From an uncultured Veillonella sp. (lineage in GTDB: Bacteria > Bacillota > Negativicutes > Veillonellales > Veillonellaceae): 17,188 nt of DNA. Of the stretch, positions 7,818-15,567 are shown piece by piece; the first letter of the stretch is position 1; each line of letters begins with the position of its first letter. The translations under genes were made by a program, and so were the position numbers. The notes beneath the pieces are model-generated. The model had not been told where the DNA came from and searched no databases. It saw nothing but the letters and a program-made list of their open reading frames with translations. The stretch is taken from contig CAJZEE010000046.1 of NCBI GenBank assembly GCA_915066865.1, forward strand, positions 1 through 17,188, read 5' to 3'.

Positions 7818-7874
7818 ATGGCGTTAGGCTCATCTCAAAAATTTGGAAACTTATTGATGACGCCTGACGTGTAG
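7818..7874 (+). CDS. Possible 18-codon leader peptide upstream of menF
   Basis: ATG 7818 opens MALGSSQKFGNLLMTPDV and stops at TAG 7872-7874, inside the 5' arm of the terminator. This is the layout of an attenuator leader peptide. The weakness is the ribosome binding site: AGAGGG (7798-7803) is 14 nt away, or 11 nt from the in-frame GTG at 7815. There is no run of one amino acid that would name a sensed metabolite. It could be a chance ORF within a structured RNA. Confidence 0.25.
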   Translation: MALGSSQKFGNLLMTPDV

Positions 7875-7904
7875 AAGTAAATCTTCTACACGTTAGGTGT
7901 TTTT
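7860..7904 (+). terminator. Strong intrinsic terminator in the menF leader
   Basis: An 18-bp uninterrupted stem (7860-7877 with 7883-7900, two G-U pairs) closes a 5-nt loop TAAAT and is followed by four further T residues. It lies about 40 bp upstream of menF and downstream of the leader promoter. It should therefore limit transcription of menFDHB unless the competing 7821-7870 hairpin forms. Confidence 0.75.
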
Positions 7905-7943
7905 ACTATAGTCTATTTTATTTTTTAATAGCGATATACAACT

Positions 7944-9086
7944 ATGATATATAATAAAGAACCGTTAGAACTGAATAGTCCGGTAGCCTTTTGGCTGAAT
8001 TTCCCCAACGAAGAACGCGTATTCTGGGTGGATCATCAAAGTGACCGCATCGTTGTAGGCGCTAAACGTTTGGCGACGGTCAAAGATGATGAGGACCGCC
8101 ATAATTACGCTTACGTGTTTTATGGGGATACTTTTTTTGAGAACTCCAAGGACTCCAAATGGGCTGGCATGGGCCATGAAATGATTGCTTTCACCCATTA
8201 CTACATCGTAGAAAATGGGAAATCTTTCTACCTGCACGCTGGTGAAAGCGTCCCTATTACAGATTTCGAGGTGCCTCGAGTTCGCCATAACTACAAGGAA
8301 ACTAGTGATGATAAGGCTGCTTGGGATAGTTTGATGAATGCTATCGCTGACGGCATTAGCAGTGGTGAAATGACAAAGGTCGTTTCTTCTCGAGAGGTAC
8401 AGTTTACTAGCGAAACACCATACAATGTGGCGAGTATTTTGGCAAATTTGGTAGATAGTAATCCAAATTGCTTTATCTTTGGTTACGAAAAGGATGGACG
8501 TACCTTTGTGGGCGCATCGCCAGAGATTCTAGTTCGCCATCGAGGTAGTGAAATTCTCAGTTATGCTTTGGCGGGGACAGCGCCTAAACATGGACCAAAT
8601 GCGTGGACTAAGGAACAACTGTTAACAGATAAGAAAAATCTCTTTGAACATAATATCGTGCGCGATCGTATCGTGAAAACAATGGAGTCTATAACACCTG
8701 ATGTTGCCATAGGTGAAACGGGCATCATGGAGCTAGCTCATCTCTATCACTTGCGCACCATTATTACTGCAAAGGATAGCACAAAATCCCTCGTGGAATG
8801 GGCAAAGTTGCTACATCCTACACCAGCTCTCGGCGGTGAACCGCGAGAAAAGGCGTTGGTATTGCTACAAAAGTACGAAGCTCATGAGCGTGGTATGTAT
8901 GCAGCACCTTTTGGTTTTATGAAGGACATGGGGGACGGCATCGTCGTCGTGGCTATTCGATCTGCACTCATCATGAATAATGTTCTTTATGCCTATGCTG
9001 GATGCGGCGTTGTCGCCGATTCTGATGCGGATGAAGAATATGCAGAAACTAATAATAAAATGCGCACCATTTTGGATGCGTTATAA
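7944..9086 (+). CDS. menF: Isochorismate synthase
   Basis: MenF isomerises chorismate to isochorismate and commits it to menaquinone. The 380-residue protein is shorter than E. coli MenF (431) but has the full chorismate-binding domain. Visible features are MTKVVSSREV with the probable catalytic base Lys145, FVGASPEILV, LAGTAPK, HNIVRDRI, HPTPALGGEP with Glu299, ERGMYAAPFG, and the C-terminal YAGCGVVADSDADEEYAET metal-ligand region. The menD neighbour favours MenF over a siderophore or salicylate isochorismate synthase. ATG 7944 is the only usable start, because an in-frame stop lies at 7929-7931, yet no Shine-Dalgarno sequence precedes it. Translation may therefore be weak or regulated. Transcription should pass the leader terminator at 7860-7904. 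Confidence 0.93.
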   Translation: MIYNKEPLELNSPVAFWLNFPNEERVFWVDHQSDRIVVGAKRLATVKDDEDRHNYAYVFYGDTFFENSKDSKWAGMGHEMIAFTHYYIVENGKSFYLHAGESVPITDFEVPRVRHNYKETSDDKAAWDSLMNAIADGISSGEMTKVVSSREVQFTSETPYNVASILANLVDSNPNCFIFGYEKDGRTFVGASPEILVRHRGSEILSYALAGTAPKHGPNAWTKEQLLTDKKNLFEHNIVRDRIVKTMESITPDVAIGETGIMELAHLYHLRTIITAKDSTKSLVEWAKLLHPTPALGGEPREKALVLLQKYEAHERGMYAAPFGFMKDMGDGIVVVAIRSALIMNNVLYAYAGCGVVADSDADEEYAETNNKMRTILDAL

Positions 9087-9126
9087 TACATTTCCAAACC
9101 CTTAGAAGTTGTTGAAAGGGAATATA

Positions 9127-11016
9127 ATGAACGAATATATTGCTGCCTTGGTAGATGAGTTTTACCAACTCGGCGTCCGTCATACAGTTTTTAGCCCTGG
9201 ATCGCGTTCTACTACGATGGCTATGCTTTTCACAGAGTATGAAGGATTTGAAACATATATGAATATAGATGAGCGATCTGCTAGCTTTATGGCGCTTGGC
9301 ATTGCAAAGGCTCATAAAGAACCAACTGTACTAGTTTGTACATCTGGTTCGGCAGTGGCTCATTATTTGCCCGCTTTGTTAGAGGCTCAATATAGTGGGG
9401 TACCTCTTATCGTATTATCTGCTGATCGACCTCATACTTTGTTACATGTAGGGGCTCCACAAACAGTAGATCAACAAAAGATTTTTGGTACAGCTGTAAA
9501 CTATTATGAAGAATTAGCGGTGCCGCAAGAGGACCATTACTACACATATCCACGCCAAGTAGCTCGCAAGGCGTATATGAAAGCTATGGACATCAAAAAG
9601 GGACCAGTTCATATCAATGTACCCCTCTTTGAGCCATTAGTGCCTGAACTAGATCGTAAGCACTTTGAAGCGGGACGTAGCCCTTACAAAGTATTTAAGC
9701 CTAATTACGGTGATGTGTTCAGTTGCCAGAATAGAAGTAATAATACAAGTAATCCAAGTAACGTAAGTAAAGCAAGTAATATAAGAAATGTAAGCTATAC
9801 TAAAAATACTACTGATAATAACACTAATAGCAATAATAGTACTAATAGTACTATTAATTCTAATCCATTGCTTGCACAATATAAGAAAGTCCTAATTTTA
9901 GCTGGTCCACAAATCGATGTAGATGATGTTGAGTCTATTCATTCCTTTGCGGAGAATTTACAAGCTCCTATCTTGGCGGATCCATTGTCCAATGTAAGAC
10001 GTTGTCATAAGACTGGTACTATTGATGACAATCATGAAGTTGCTAGCAATCGTAACAATGATACAGATATGATTCAGAAAAAACATTTCTCTGATGTTGT
10101 CATTTCTACGTATGATGCGTTTTTAGCGGATAAAGACCTATGGCCTGTACTAAAGCCAGATTGCGTAATTCAGTTTGGACAAATCGTTGTATCGAAACGG
10201 GTACAGCAAATGGTGGCAAGTTGGGATAATGTGGAGTATATTGAGGTAAATCCCACGATGGACTCCATGAACCCTATGGGGAAAACCACCATACACATGC
10301 AAGCAAGCATCGATATGTTTACGCATTTGTTCGCTGTAAAGAACGAATCTAATGCATATCTTAATAGATGGCAACGTTTAGAAGTAGCTGGTAAAGCTCA
10401 ACTAAGTACAGCTATAGAAGAACCAAGTTGCTTTGAAGGACGCACGATACGCGAGTTGCAACAGCATATTCCTGACAATAGCCAAGTACTTGTGGCGAAT
10501 AGCATGACCGTTCGCGACTTTGATTACTTTTGGCTTTCTGGGGAGTCCGATGCCGTTCTTTACGGTAATCGTGGTGTTAATGGTATCGATGGTACAGTTT
10601 CCACTGCGCTTGGACTTGCAACGAATCATCAGCCTACATATCTCGTAACGGGTGATTTGTCTTTATTCCATGATCTAAACGGTTTAGCGGTTGCTAAAAC
10701 GCACAATCTCAATTTGACGATTATTTTGCATAATAACGATGGAGGCGGTATTTTTGAATATTTACCGCAAAAGGGAACGAAATATTTTGATTATTTGTTC
10801 TCTACGTCACAAGGTTTAGATTATAGTGGGGTTGCTAAACTCTATGGCTGTGGGTACACTAAAATCTCTAGTCCTGATGAATTGGTCCCTGTATTAGCTA
10901 AAGTTAGCGAGGAATCTGGCGTTCATATTATTGAAATACCAACAGACCGGGAATATAGTCGTCAGTTACATAGGAAATATACAAAAGTTTCAGTTGATAT
11001 GGAGGCATTACTATGA
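9127..11016 (+). CDS. menD: 2-succinyl-5-enolpyruvyl-6-hydroxy-3-cyclohexene-1-carboxylate (SEPHCHC) synthase
   Basis: MenD is a thiamine-diphosphate enzyme that adds a 2-oxoglutarate-derived succinyl unit to isochorismate. ATG 9127 is chosen for its ribosome binding site AAAGGG (9115-9120); an in-frame TTG at 9109 has none. The N-terminal domain shows SPGSRST, DERSASF (Glu49, the cofactor-activating glutamate), CTSGSAVAHYLPA and SADRPH. The C-terminal domain shows GNRGVNGIDG, GDLSLFHDLNG (Asp510) and NNDGGGIFEYLP, the metal and diphosphate site. At 629 residues it is longer than E. coli (556) or B. subtilis (580) MenD. Most of the excess is a 45-residue Asn/Ser/Thr-rich insertion at residues 202-246, between the pyrimidine-binding and central domains. 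A second small polar stretch lies around residues 295-320. The stop overlaps the menH start in ATGA. Confidence 0.96.
   Translation: MNEYIAALVDEFYQLGVRHTVFSPGSRSTTMAMLFTEYEGFETYMNIDERSASFMALGIAKAHKEPTVLVCTSGSAVAHYLPALLEAQYSGVPLIVLSADRPHTLLHVGAPQTVDQQKIFGTAVNYYEELAVPQEDHYYTYPRQVARKAYMKAMDIKKGPVHINVPLFEPLVPELDRKHFEAGRSPYKVFKPNYGDVFSCQNRSNNTSNPSNVSKASNIRNVSYTKNTTDNNTNSNNSTNSTINSNPLLAQYKKVLILAGPQIDVDDVESIHSFAENLQAPILADPLSNVRRCHKTGTIDDNHEVASNRNNDTDMIQKKHFSDVVISTYDAFLADKDLWPVLKPDCVIQFGQIVVSKRVQQMVASWDNVEYIEVNPTMDSMNPMGKTTIHMQASIDMFTHLFAVKNESNAYLNRWQRLEVAGKAQLSTAIEEPSCFEGRTIRELQQHIPDNSQVLVANSMTVRDFDYFWLSGESDAVLYGNRGVNGIDGTVSTALGLATNHQPTYLVTGDLSLFHDLNGLAVAKTHNLNLTIILHNNDGGGIFEYLPQKGTKYFDYLFSTSQGLDYSGVAKLYGCGYTKISSPDELVPVLAKVSEESGVHIIEIPTDREYSRQLHRKYTKVSVDMEALL
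9736..9864 (+). repeat. 9-bp tandem repeat and low-complexity insertion within menD
   Basis: From 9748 to 9801 an AGTAA-type unit recurs every 9 bp, encoding Ser-Asn-Xaa tripeptides (SNP, SNV, SKA, SNI, RNV, SYT) that decay toward the 3' side. It is followed by AAT/ACT/AGT-rich codons giving further Asn, Thr and Ser up to residue 246. The unit length keeps the reading frame, so slippage would change linker length without breaking the gene. The stretch is AT-rich and compositionally unlike the rest of menD. Confidence 0.8.
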
Positions 11017-11873
11017 GTCAGTATTTTTGCAGTATTGTAGATAATGCTTTGTGTAATCCAGCTCAGCGTATGTATTTTGACTTGGGCGACTACCGCTACG
11101 GTTTGACTGTGGTAGGTGAAGGGGAACCTATTGTATGTTTCCACGGCTTCTCTGAATCGAGCTATACTTGGGATGCTATTAATCTGCCGGGGTATCGCGT
11201 GGTTCGTATTGATTTGATTGGACATGGCGATTCAGATATTCCTGATGAGAATCAGGCTTACACCATTCCTCAAATGATAGAGGACTTACACACCGTTATC
11301 TATTACATGGTTGGTGAAAGCTATTACCTCATGGGCTATTCTATGGGGGCTCGTATTGCACTTTCCTATGCGTTGGAGTATGAACGTGAAATCAAAGGTC
11401 TTATTCTTGAAAGTGGCTCGGTAGGCATCGCTTCTGACGCTGAGCGAGCAGCACGCCGCAAGGCGGATGAAGACTTAGCAGTTCATATCGAAGAGCATGA
11501 TGGTGCTTGGTTTGCTGCACGATGGGCGGAAGCACCTATTTTTGAGAGTCAAAAACAGCTTTCAGAGGGGGTAGAAGAATTAATCTATCTACGTCGTTCC
11601 AATAATAGCCCATATGCATTAGCTTGTACGTTGCGTGGGTCAGGGCAGGGCGTAATGCCTTATGTAGGGGATAAATTAAAAAAATTCTCTGTTAAAGGTT
11701 TATATGTGAGTGGCGCATTAGATACAAAATATACTACAATAGGAAGAGACGTATTTGGCAAGTTGCCAAGTTTTAATCATGTCATCGTCGACGGGGCGGG
11801 GCATAATGTACATATAGAAAAACCGCAGATTTTTGAACAAGCGGTATTGGATTTTTTACAGAAGAAAGGGTAA
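11013..11873 (+). CDS. menH: SHCHC synthase (alpha/beta hydrolase-fold lyase)
   Basis: MenH removes pyruvate from SEPHCHC to give 2-succinyl-6-hydroxy-2,4-cyclohexadiene-1-carboxylate. The 286-residue alpha/beta hydrolase has the oxyanion HGFSES segment, the nucleophile elbow GYSMGAR (Ser110), ILESGSVG, an acid in GALDTKY (Asp237) and His264 in GAGHNVHIEKP, so the Ser-Asp-His triad is intact. The segment ARWAEAPIFESQ followed by a basic pair and LACTLRGSGQG resembles the MenH lid and substrate region. That, and its place between menD and menB, separates it from generic hydrolases. It overlaps menD by 4 bp (ATGA), with GGAGG as ribosome binding site, and ends 4 bp before menB. E. coli MenH is slightly shorter (252). 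Confidence 0.88.
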   Translation: MSQYFCSIVDNALCNPAQRMYFDLGDYRYGLTVVGEGEPIVCFHGFSESSYTWDAINLPGYRVVRIDLIGHGDSDIPDENQAYTIPQMIEDLHTVIYYMVGESYYLMGYSMGARIALSYALEYEREIKGLILESGSVGIASDAERAARRKADEDLAVHIEEHDGAWFAARWAEAPIFESQKQLSEGVEELIYLRRSNNSPYALACTLRGSGQGVMPYVGDKLKKFSVKGLYVSGALDTKYTTIGRDVFGKLPSFNHVIVDGAGHNVHIEKPQIFEQAVLDFLQKKG

Positions 11874-11877
11874 GTCC

Positions 11878-12720
11878 ATGAGCAAATTTGATTGGAAAGT
11901 ATTGGATCGTAATTATGAAGATGTAATTTACGAAACATATAATGGCATTGCAAAGATTACTATTAACCGGCCAGAAGTGCGCAACGCATTCCGTCCTAAA
12001 ACGGTAATGGAGCTAATTGATGCTTTCACAGTAGCTCGTGAAGATAACGAAGTAGGCGTAATCGTATTGACTGGTGCTAACCACGGTAAGGGCGAAGATA
12101 AAGAGGCATTCTGCTCCGGCGGTGACCAAAGCGTACGTGGTCACGGTGGTTATGTAGGTGAAGACAATGTGCCTCGCTTGAACGTTCTCGATTTACAACG
12201 CTTAATTCGCGTCATCCCTAAACCTGTTATTGCAATGGTTAATGGTTATGCTATCGGTGGCGGTCATGTGTTACACATCGTATGTGACCTTACAATCGCT
12301 TCTGAAAATGCTAAATTCGGTCAAACTGGTCCTCGTGTAGGTTCCTTCGACGCTGGTTACGGTGCAGGTTATTTGGCTCGCATGATTGGTCACAAACGCG
12401 CACGCGAAGTATGGTTCTTGTGCCGTCAATACACAGCAGCTCAAGCGTATGAAATGGGCATGGTTAATACTGTGGTACCATTTGACAAATTGGAAGAAGA
12501 AACAGTTCAATGGTGTAGCGAAATCCTTGAATTATCTCCAATGGCTTTGCGCATGTTGAAAGGCGCTTTCAATGCCGACACAGATGGCCTTGCAGGTTTA
12601 CAACAATTCGCAGGGGACGCTACATTGATGTACTATACAATTGATGAAGCGAAAGAAGGTCGTGACGCGTTCAAAGAAAAACGGAAACCTAACTTCAAAC
12701 AATTCCCTAAATTCCCTTAA
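11878..12720 (+). CDS. menB: 1,4-dihydroxy-2-naphthoyl-CoA synthase
   Basis: MenB, a crotonase-fold enzyme, closes the second ring of o-succinylbenzoyl-CoA to make DHNA-CoA. ATG 11878 follows AAAGGG (11865-11870); the in-frame upstream ATG 11833 lies inside menH and is rejected. The 280-residue product shows FCSGGDQSVRG (oxyanion-hole region), YAIGGGHVLH, FGQTGPRVGSFDAGYG (Asp158), WFLCRQYTAAQA, and the typical C-terminal KPNFKQFPKFP. Gly151 in QTGP matches type I MenB, which uses bicarbonate as the catalytic base, rather than type II with Asp at that site (an established family distinction, applied here by eye). It is the last gene of the first block. Its substrate is made by MenE, encoded after the terminator downstream. 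Confidence 0.97.
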   Translation: MSKFDWKVLDRNYEDVIYETYNGIAKITINRPEVRNAFRPKTVMELIDAFTVAREDNEVGVIVLTGANHGKGEDKEAFCSGGDQSVRGHGGYVGEDNVPRLNVLDLQRLIRVIPKPVIAMVNGYAIGGGHVLHIVCDLTIASENAKFGQTGPRVGSFDAGYGAGYLARMIGHKRAREVWFLCRQYTAAQAYEMGMVNTVVPFDKLEEETVQWCSEILELSPMALRMLKGAFNADTDGLAGLQQFAGDATLMYYTIDEAKEGRDAFKEKRKPNFKQFPKFP

Positions 12721-12730
12721 TTGGGAGTCG

Positions 12731-12756
12731 ATATAGTCCTATATGACGGACTATAT
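12731..12756 (+). repeat. Perfect 9-bp inverted repeat just after menB
   Basis: ATATAGTCC (12731-12739) pairs with GGACTATAT (12748-12756) around an 8-nt loop, starting 11 nt after the menB stop. No T-run follows, so it is not a terminator by itself. It may protect the 3' end of the menFDHB message or act together with the next hairpin. Confidence 0.55.
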
Positions 12757-12776
12757 TAACGGTTAAAACGACAAGT

Positions 12777-12801
12777 GCGCCTCTATAGGAGGCGCCTTTC
12801 T
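12777..12801 (+). terminator. Intrinsic terminator after menB
   Basis: GCGCCTC (12777-12783) pairs with GAGGCGC (12789-12795) around TATAG, and is followed by CTTTCTT. The short, GC-rich stem with a moderate T-tail should end the menFDHB transcript or reduce read-through into menE. Confidence 0.7.
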
Positions 12802-12876
12802 TGTAATATTTCTTTATTTATCATATTTCAATTATTATTTTTTTAGTTTTTACTTATTATTTACTATTTATTGGTA

Positions 12877-12901
12877 ATTAGTGATTACTTATTAGTGATT
12901 A
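12877..12901 (+). repeat. Direct repeat of ATTAGTGATTA in the menE upstream region
   Basis: The 11-mer occurs at 12877-12887 and 12891-12901, a 14-bp period, directly upstream of menE. The surrounding 12800-12910 is extremely AT-rich and has no convincing promoter that I can single out. The repeat could be a regulator binding site or simply low-complexity sequence. Confidence 0.35.
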
Positions 12902-12920
12902 GGTTTAGATACGAGGTGAG

Positions 12921-14408
12921 ATGATGGAGTGGTTACGTTATGGTGCACAGCACTACCCTAATCGTAAATGTATAAATGAATATACCTATAACGATATATA
13001 TCGTGGTGTACTCCATGTAGCTCGTAATTTAGTGCCTTTAGATGCACCTCGTGTGGCTATCTTATCTGATAACTCTGTGACCATGGCAATGTATGTGTTG
13101 GCTGCTATGCTAGTTCATAAAGAGGTACTTCTACTCAATGTACATCTTAAGCCAAAGGAAATAGAAAACCAATTGGATCAATTAGGTGTTACCACCGTAC
13201 TACATAGTAAAGAACGACGTAATCAATTGCCCGATACTATCGAAACTCAAGTATTAAATTTAGTTGAACCTATAGCATCAGATTCTATTGAAAATCAATT
13301 ATCTCATTTCGTTGATTCGAAGGCGGCTTCTAATCCAATTGTTACAATTGAGTTTGAAACTCTAGAAAGAATTCTATCGGATTTAGCGGTCGAGGACTCC
13401 TTTGATTGGGTCTTTGTGGACACAGACATAGCTGCTATCATGAATACGAGCGCTACTACGGGGCAATTTAAGTCTGTACCGCTTCGATGGGGGCAAATTA
13501 AAGCTCATGTACAAGCTTCTCAAGAGGTACTAGGAAAAACGGAGCAGGATAATTGGCTAATGGTACTGCCTCTGTTTCATGTAAGTGGTTTATCTATCTT
13601 GATGAGGTCTCTTTACAACGGGACGGCTGTCACTATTTTACCTAAATATGATGAAGCTCAAGTTCTAAAACTCATAGAATCTGAGCAAATCAATATGATG
13701 TCCTTAGTGCCCACTATTTTGACTCAATTAGAGCCACATATTACGCACCATGCATTACGTGTTATATTGCTCGGTGGAGAATTCATTCCCATGGCTCTCA
13801 TCGAAGCTTGTGAAAAGAAATCTTTGCCTATCTATAAGACCTACGGTATGACGGAAACCTTTAGTCAAAGCGTGACCTTCTCGATATTGGAGTATCCTCA
13901 TAAACGAGAATCTGTAGGTAAGCCATTGCCTGGCATGCAGGTTCGCATCGATAACCCTGATGCGGATGGGGTAGGCGAAATTCATTTGACGGGCCCGATG
14001 GTTATGTCTGGGTATATCAACAAGGAATCTATCGATGGAGACTTTAATACAGATGATATTGGTTACATCGATGAGGACGGTTTCATTTATATTTTGAATC
14101 GTCGTAAGGATCTCATCATTTCTGGGGGTGAAAATGTTTATCCTAAGGAGCTAGAGGATTTGGTCTATACGTTGCCATCGGTGAAGGAATGTGCCGTTGT
14201 GCCTGTACCTGATGCTAAATGGGGACAAGTGCCAGCCCTCTTTGTGGCCTTTCATGATGGTAAAAGTCTGCTACCAGAGGATATTCTAGCTTTTATGTCG
14301 AACTCTTTAGCGAAATATAAGGTTCCAAAATATGTAAAAGCATTAACCGCATTGCCTCGAAATGGAACTGGCAAAATATTGCGCAATGAATTGAAATTAG
14401 AAAACTGA
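12921..14408 (+). CDS. menE: o-succinylbenzoate-CoA ligase
   Basis: MenE activates o-succinylbenzoate with ATP and CoA to give OSB-CoA, the MenB substrate. The 495-residue ANL-superfamily protein has YGMTETFSQ (about residues 308-316), DDIGYIDEDGFIYILNRRKDLIISGGENVYPKELE near the hinge, and RNGTGKILRNELK with the adenylation lysine Lys485. The phosphate-binding loop reads TSATTGQFKS (176-185) instead of the usual TSGTTGKPKG, replacing a conserved glycine by Ala178. Two adjacent ATG codons exist: 12921 and 12924. GAGGTGAG (12913-12920) is better spaced for the second, so the protein may lack the first Met. Specificity is assigned from the neighbouring menC and menFDHB; sequence alone would only say acyl-CoA synthetase. 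menC follows 7 bp after the stop. Confidence 0.9.
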   Translation: MMEWLRYGAQHYPNRKCINEYTYNDIYRGVLHVARNLVPLDAPRVAILSDNSVTMAMYVLAAMLVHKEVLLLNVHLKPKEIENQLDQLGVTTVLHSKERRNQLPDTIETQVLNLVEPIASDSIENQLSHFVDSKAASNPIVTIEFETLERILSDLAVEDSFDWVFVDTDIAAIMNTSATTGQFKSVPLRWGQIKAHVQASQEVLGKTEQDNWLMVLPLFHVSGLSILMRSLYNGTAVTILPKYDEAQVLKLIESEQINMMSLVPTILTQLEPHITHHALRVILLGGEFIPMALIEACEKKSLPIYKTYGMTETFSQSVTFSILEYPHKRESVGKPLPGMQVRIDNPDADGVGEIHLTGPMVMSGYINKESIDGDFNTDDIGYIDEDGFIYILNRRKDLIISGGENVYPKELEDLVYTLPSVKECAVVPVPDAKWGQVPALFVAFHDGKSLLPEDILAFMSNSLAKYKVPKYVKALTALPRNGTGKILRNELKLEN

Positions 14409-14415
14409 GGCGCTT

Positions 14416-15567
14416 ATGAATGATATTTTAAACTTTAAAAGTATAACTACATATCGCCTTAAATTGCCGCTGAACTTTAACTTCAAGACCGCCAAGGGGG
14501 AGGTAAAAGAGCGGGAAACCATCGTAATCCGTATCGAGGATCAACAAGGTTATGTAGGGTATGGGGAATGCGTAGCTTTCACAGAGCCATTCTATACATT
14601 TGAGACAGTAGAAACCTGTTGGAAAACCTTAGTAGATGATTATATCTTTAATCTGCGCTTGATGCGGCCTAAGCCGCTCATGACCTATGTACGACAATTA
14701 CAGTTTTGGCTCAATCGAGATAATATGCCTATGGCCATTGCGGCTCTAGAAAATGCACTCATTCATCTTCATTGCGAACGAATAGGTGTAAACTCTGTTT
14801 CTTATATTATGGGACAAGCTTTACAAGATACTATTGAAAGTGGTGTCGTTGTCGGTGATGTACCAATAGACAAATTACTCGATATTGTAGAGTGCCATGT
14901 TACAAGTGGTTGTAAGCGGATTAAATTAAAGGTAAATCCTGTAGATGGTTATGAACGAGTAGCTTTAGTTCGCAAACATTATCCGGATTTAGTTTTAGCG
15001 GCTGATGCAAATCGAAGCTATTCGTATCAAGAAATCGATAAGGTGCGTCAGTATGATGATTTAGGTCTAGCTTGTATTGAAGAGCCCTTTGCGATGGCAA
15101 ACCTTCAATCTTATAGAGATTGGAAGTGGGAATGTCTTAATGATGACGATTGGAAAATCTATACGCCAATTTGTTTAGATGAGTCCATTTTAGGATATGA
15201 TGATCTGTCCTATGCTATTGAATATGACTTAATCGATGTGTTGAATGTAAAAGTAGGGCGAATGGGTGGTCTTATCCCAACAAAAGCGGCTATTAATCTA
15301 TGTAGAGAACGTCATATTCCATATTGGATTGGTAGCATGGTAGAGTCAGGGGTTTCTAAAATGCTTCATGTTCAGCTATCCGCATTAGGAGATTCCTATA
15401 TGGCAGGGGATTTATCTGACTCAAATAGATATTTTGGACAAGATCTTATTTTCCCAGATTTAACATTTAAAGATGGTGTTATGCATGTTCCCGATGGAGA
15501 TGGACTAGGTGTAACAGTCTTTGATGATAGACTAGAGGCGTATTGTGTGGAGAAACGAACACTATGA
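14416..15567 (+). CDS. menC: o-succinylbenzoate synthase
   Basis: MenC dehydrates SHCHC to o-succinylbenzoate. The 383-residue enolase-superfamily protein is close in length to the Gram-positive MenC / N-acylamino acid racemase group (371 in B. subtilis). The barrel residues are all present: KLK with Lys170 and Lys172, metal ligands Asp197 (ADANRSY), Glu222 (CIEEPF) and Asp255 (LDES), and the second catalytic Lys279 (NVKVGRMGG). The terminal WIGSMVESGVSKMLHVQLSAL segment is also typical. This subgroup is often promiscuous for racemisation, but the men neighbours make OSB synthesis the natural role. Gene order menE-menC and the 4-bp ATGA overlap with the next gene point to one transcript. Confidence 0.93.
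   Translation: MNDILNFKSITTYRLKLPLNFNFKTAKGEVKERETIVIRIEDQQGYVGYGECVAFTEPFYTFETVETCWKTLVDDYIFNLRLMRPKPLMTYVRQLQFWLNRDNMPMAIAALENALIHLHCERIGVNSVSYIMGQALQDTIESGVVVGDVPIDKLLDIVECHVTSGCKRIKLKVNPVDGYERVALVRKHYPDLVLAADANRSYSYQEIDKVRQYDDLGLACIEEPFAMANLQSYRDWKWECLNDDDWKIYTPICLDESILGYDDLSYAIEYDLIDVLNVKVGRMGGLIPTKAAINLCRERHIPYWIGSMVESGVSKMLHVQLSALGDSYMAGDLSDSNRYFGQDLIFPDLTFKDGVMHVPDGDGLGVTVFDDRLEAYCVEKRTL

Larger units (their letters stand above)
7791..7904 (+). ncRNA. Unrecognised structured leader RNA upstream of menF
   Basis: Three helices can be read directly. (1) CCATC (7805-7809) pairs with GATGG (7817-7821). (2) The 14-nt segment 7821-7834 pairs with 7856-7870 over 14 bp, with one bulged C at 7861 and two G-U pairs. 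(3) The terminator stem pairs 7860-7877 with 7883-7900. Helices 2 and 3 compete for 7860-7870, so the RNA can switch between an antiterminated and a terminated form. I could not assign it to a known riboswitch class. ATGGCGTT (7818-7825) and TGATGACGCC (7855-7864) recall parts of the fluoride (crcB) motif, but its first stem cannot form. The same bases can also be read as a short leader ORF. Either a ligand or a ribosome could be the sensor; a simple insulating terminator is the dull alternative. Confidence 0.45.

Noticed and set aside
7805..7870. Fluoride (crcB) riboswitch before menF, suggested by ATGGCGTT and TGATGACGCC at suitable spacing.
   Set aside because: The bases flanking ATGGCGTT cannot form the required first stem, the second stem is missing, and menF is not a fluoride-resistance gene.
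11833..11877. Longer MenB from ATG 11833.
   Set aside because: It lies wholly inside menH, and ATG 11878 follows a good AAAGGG site and gives the normal MenB N terminus.
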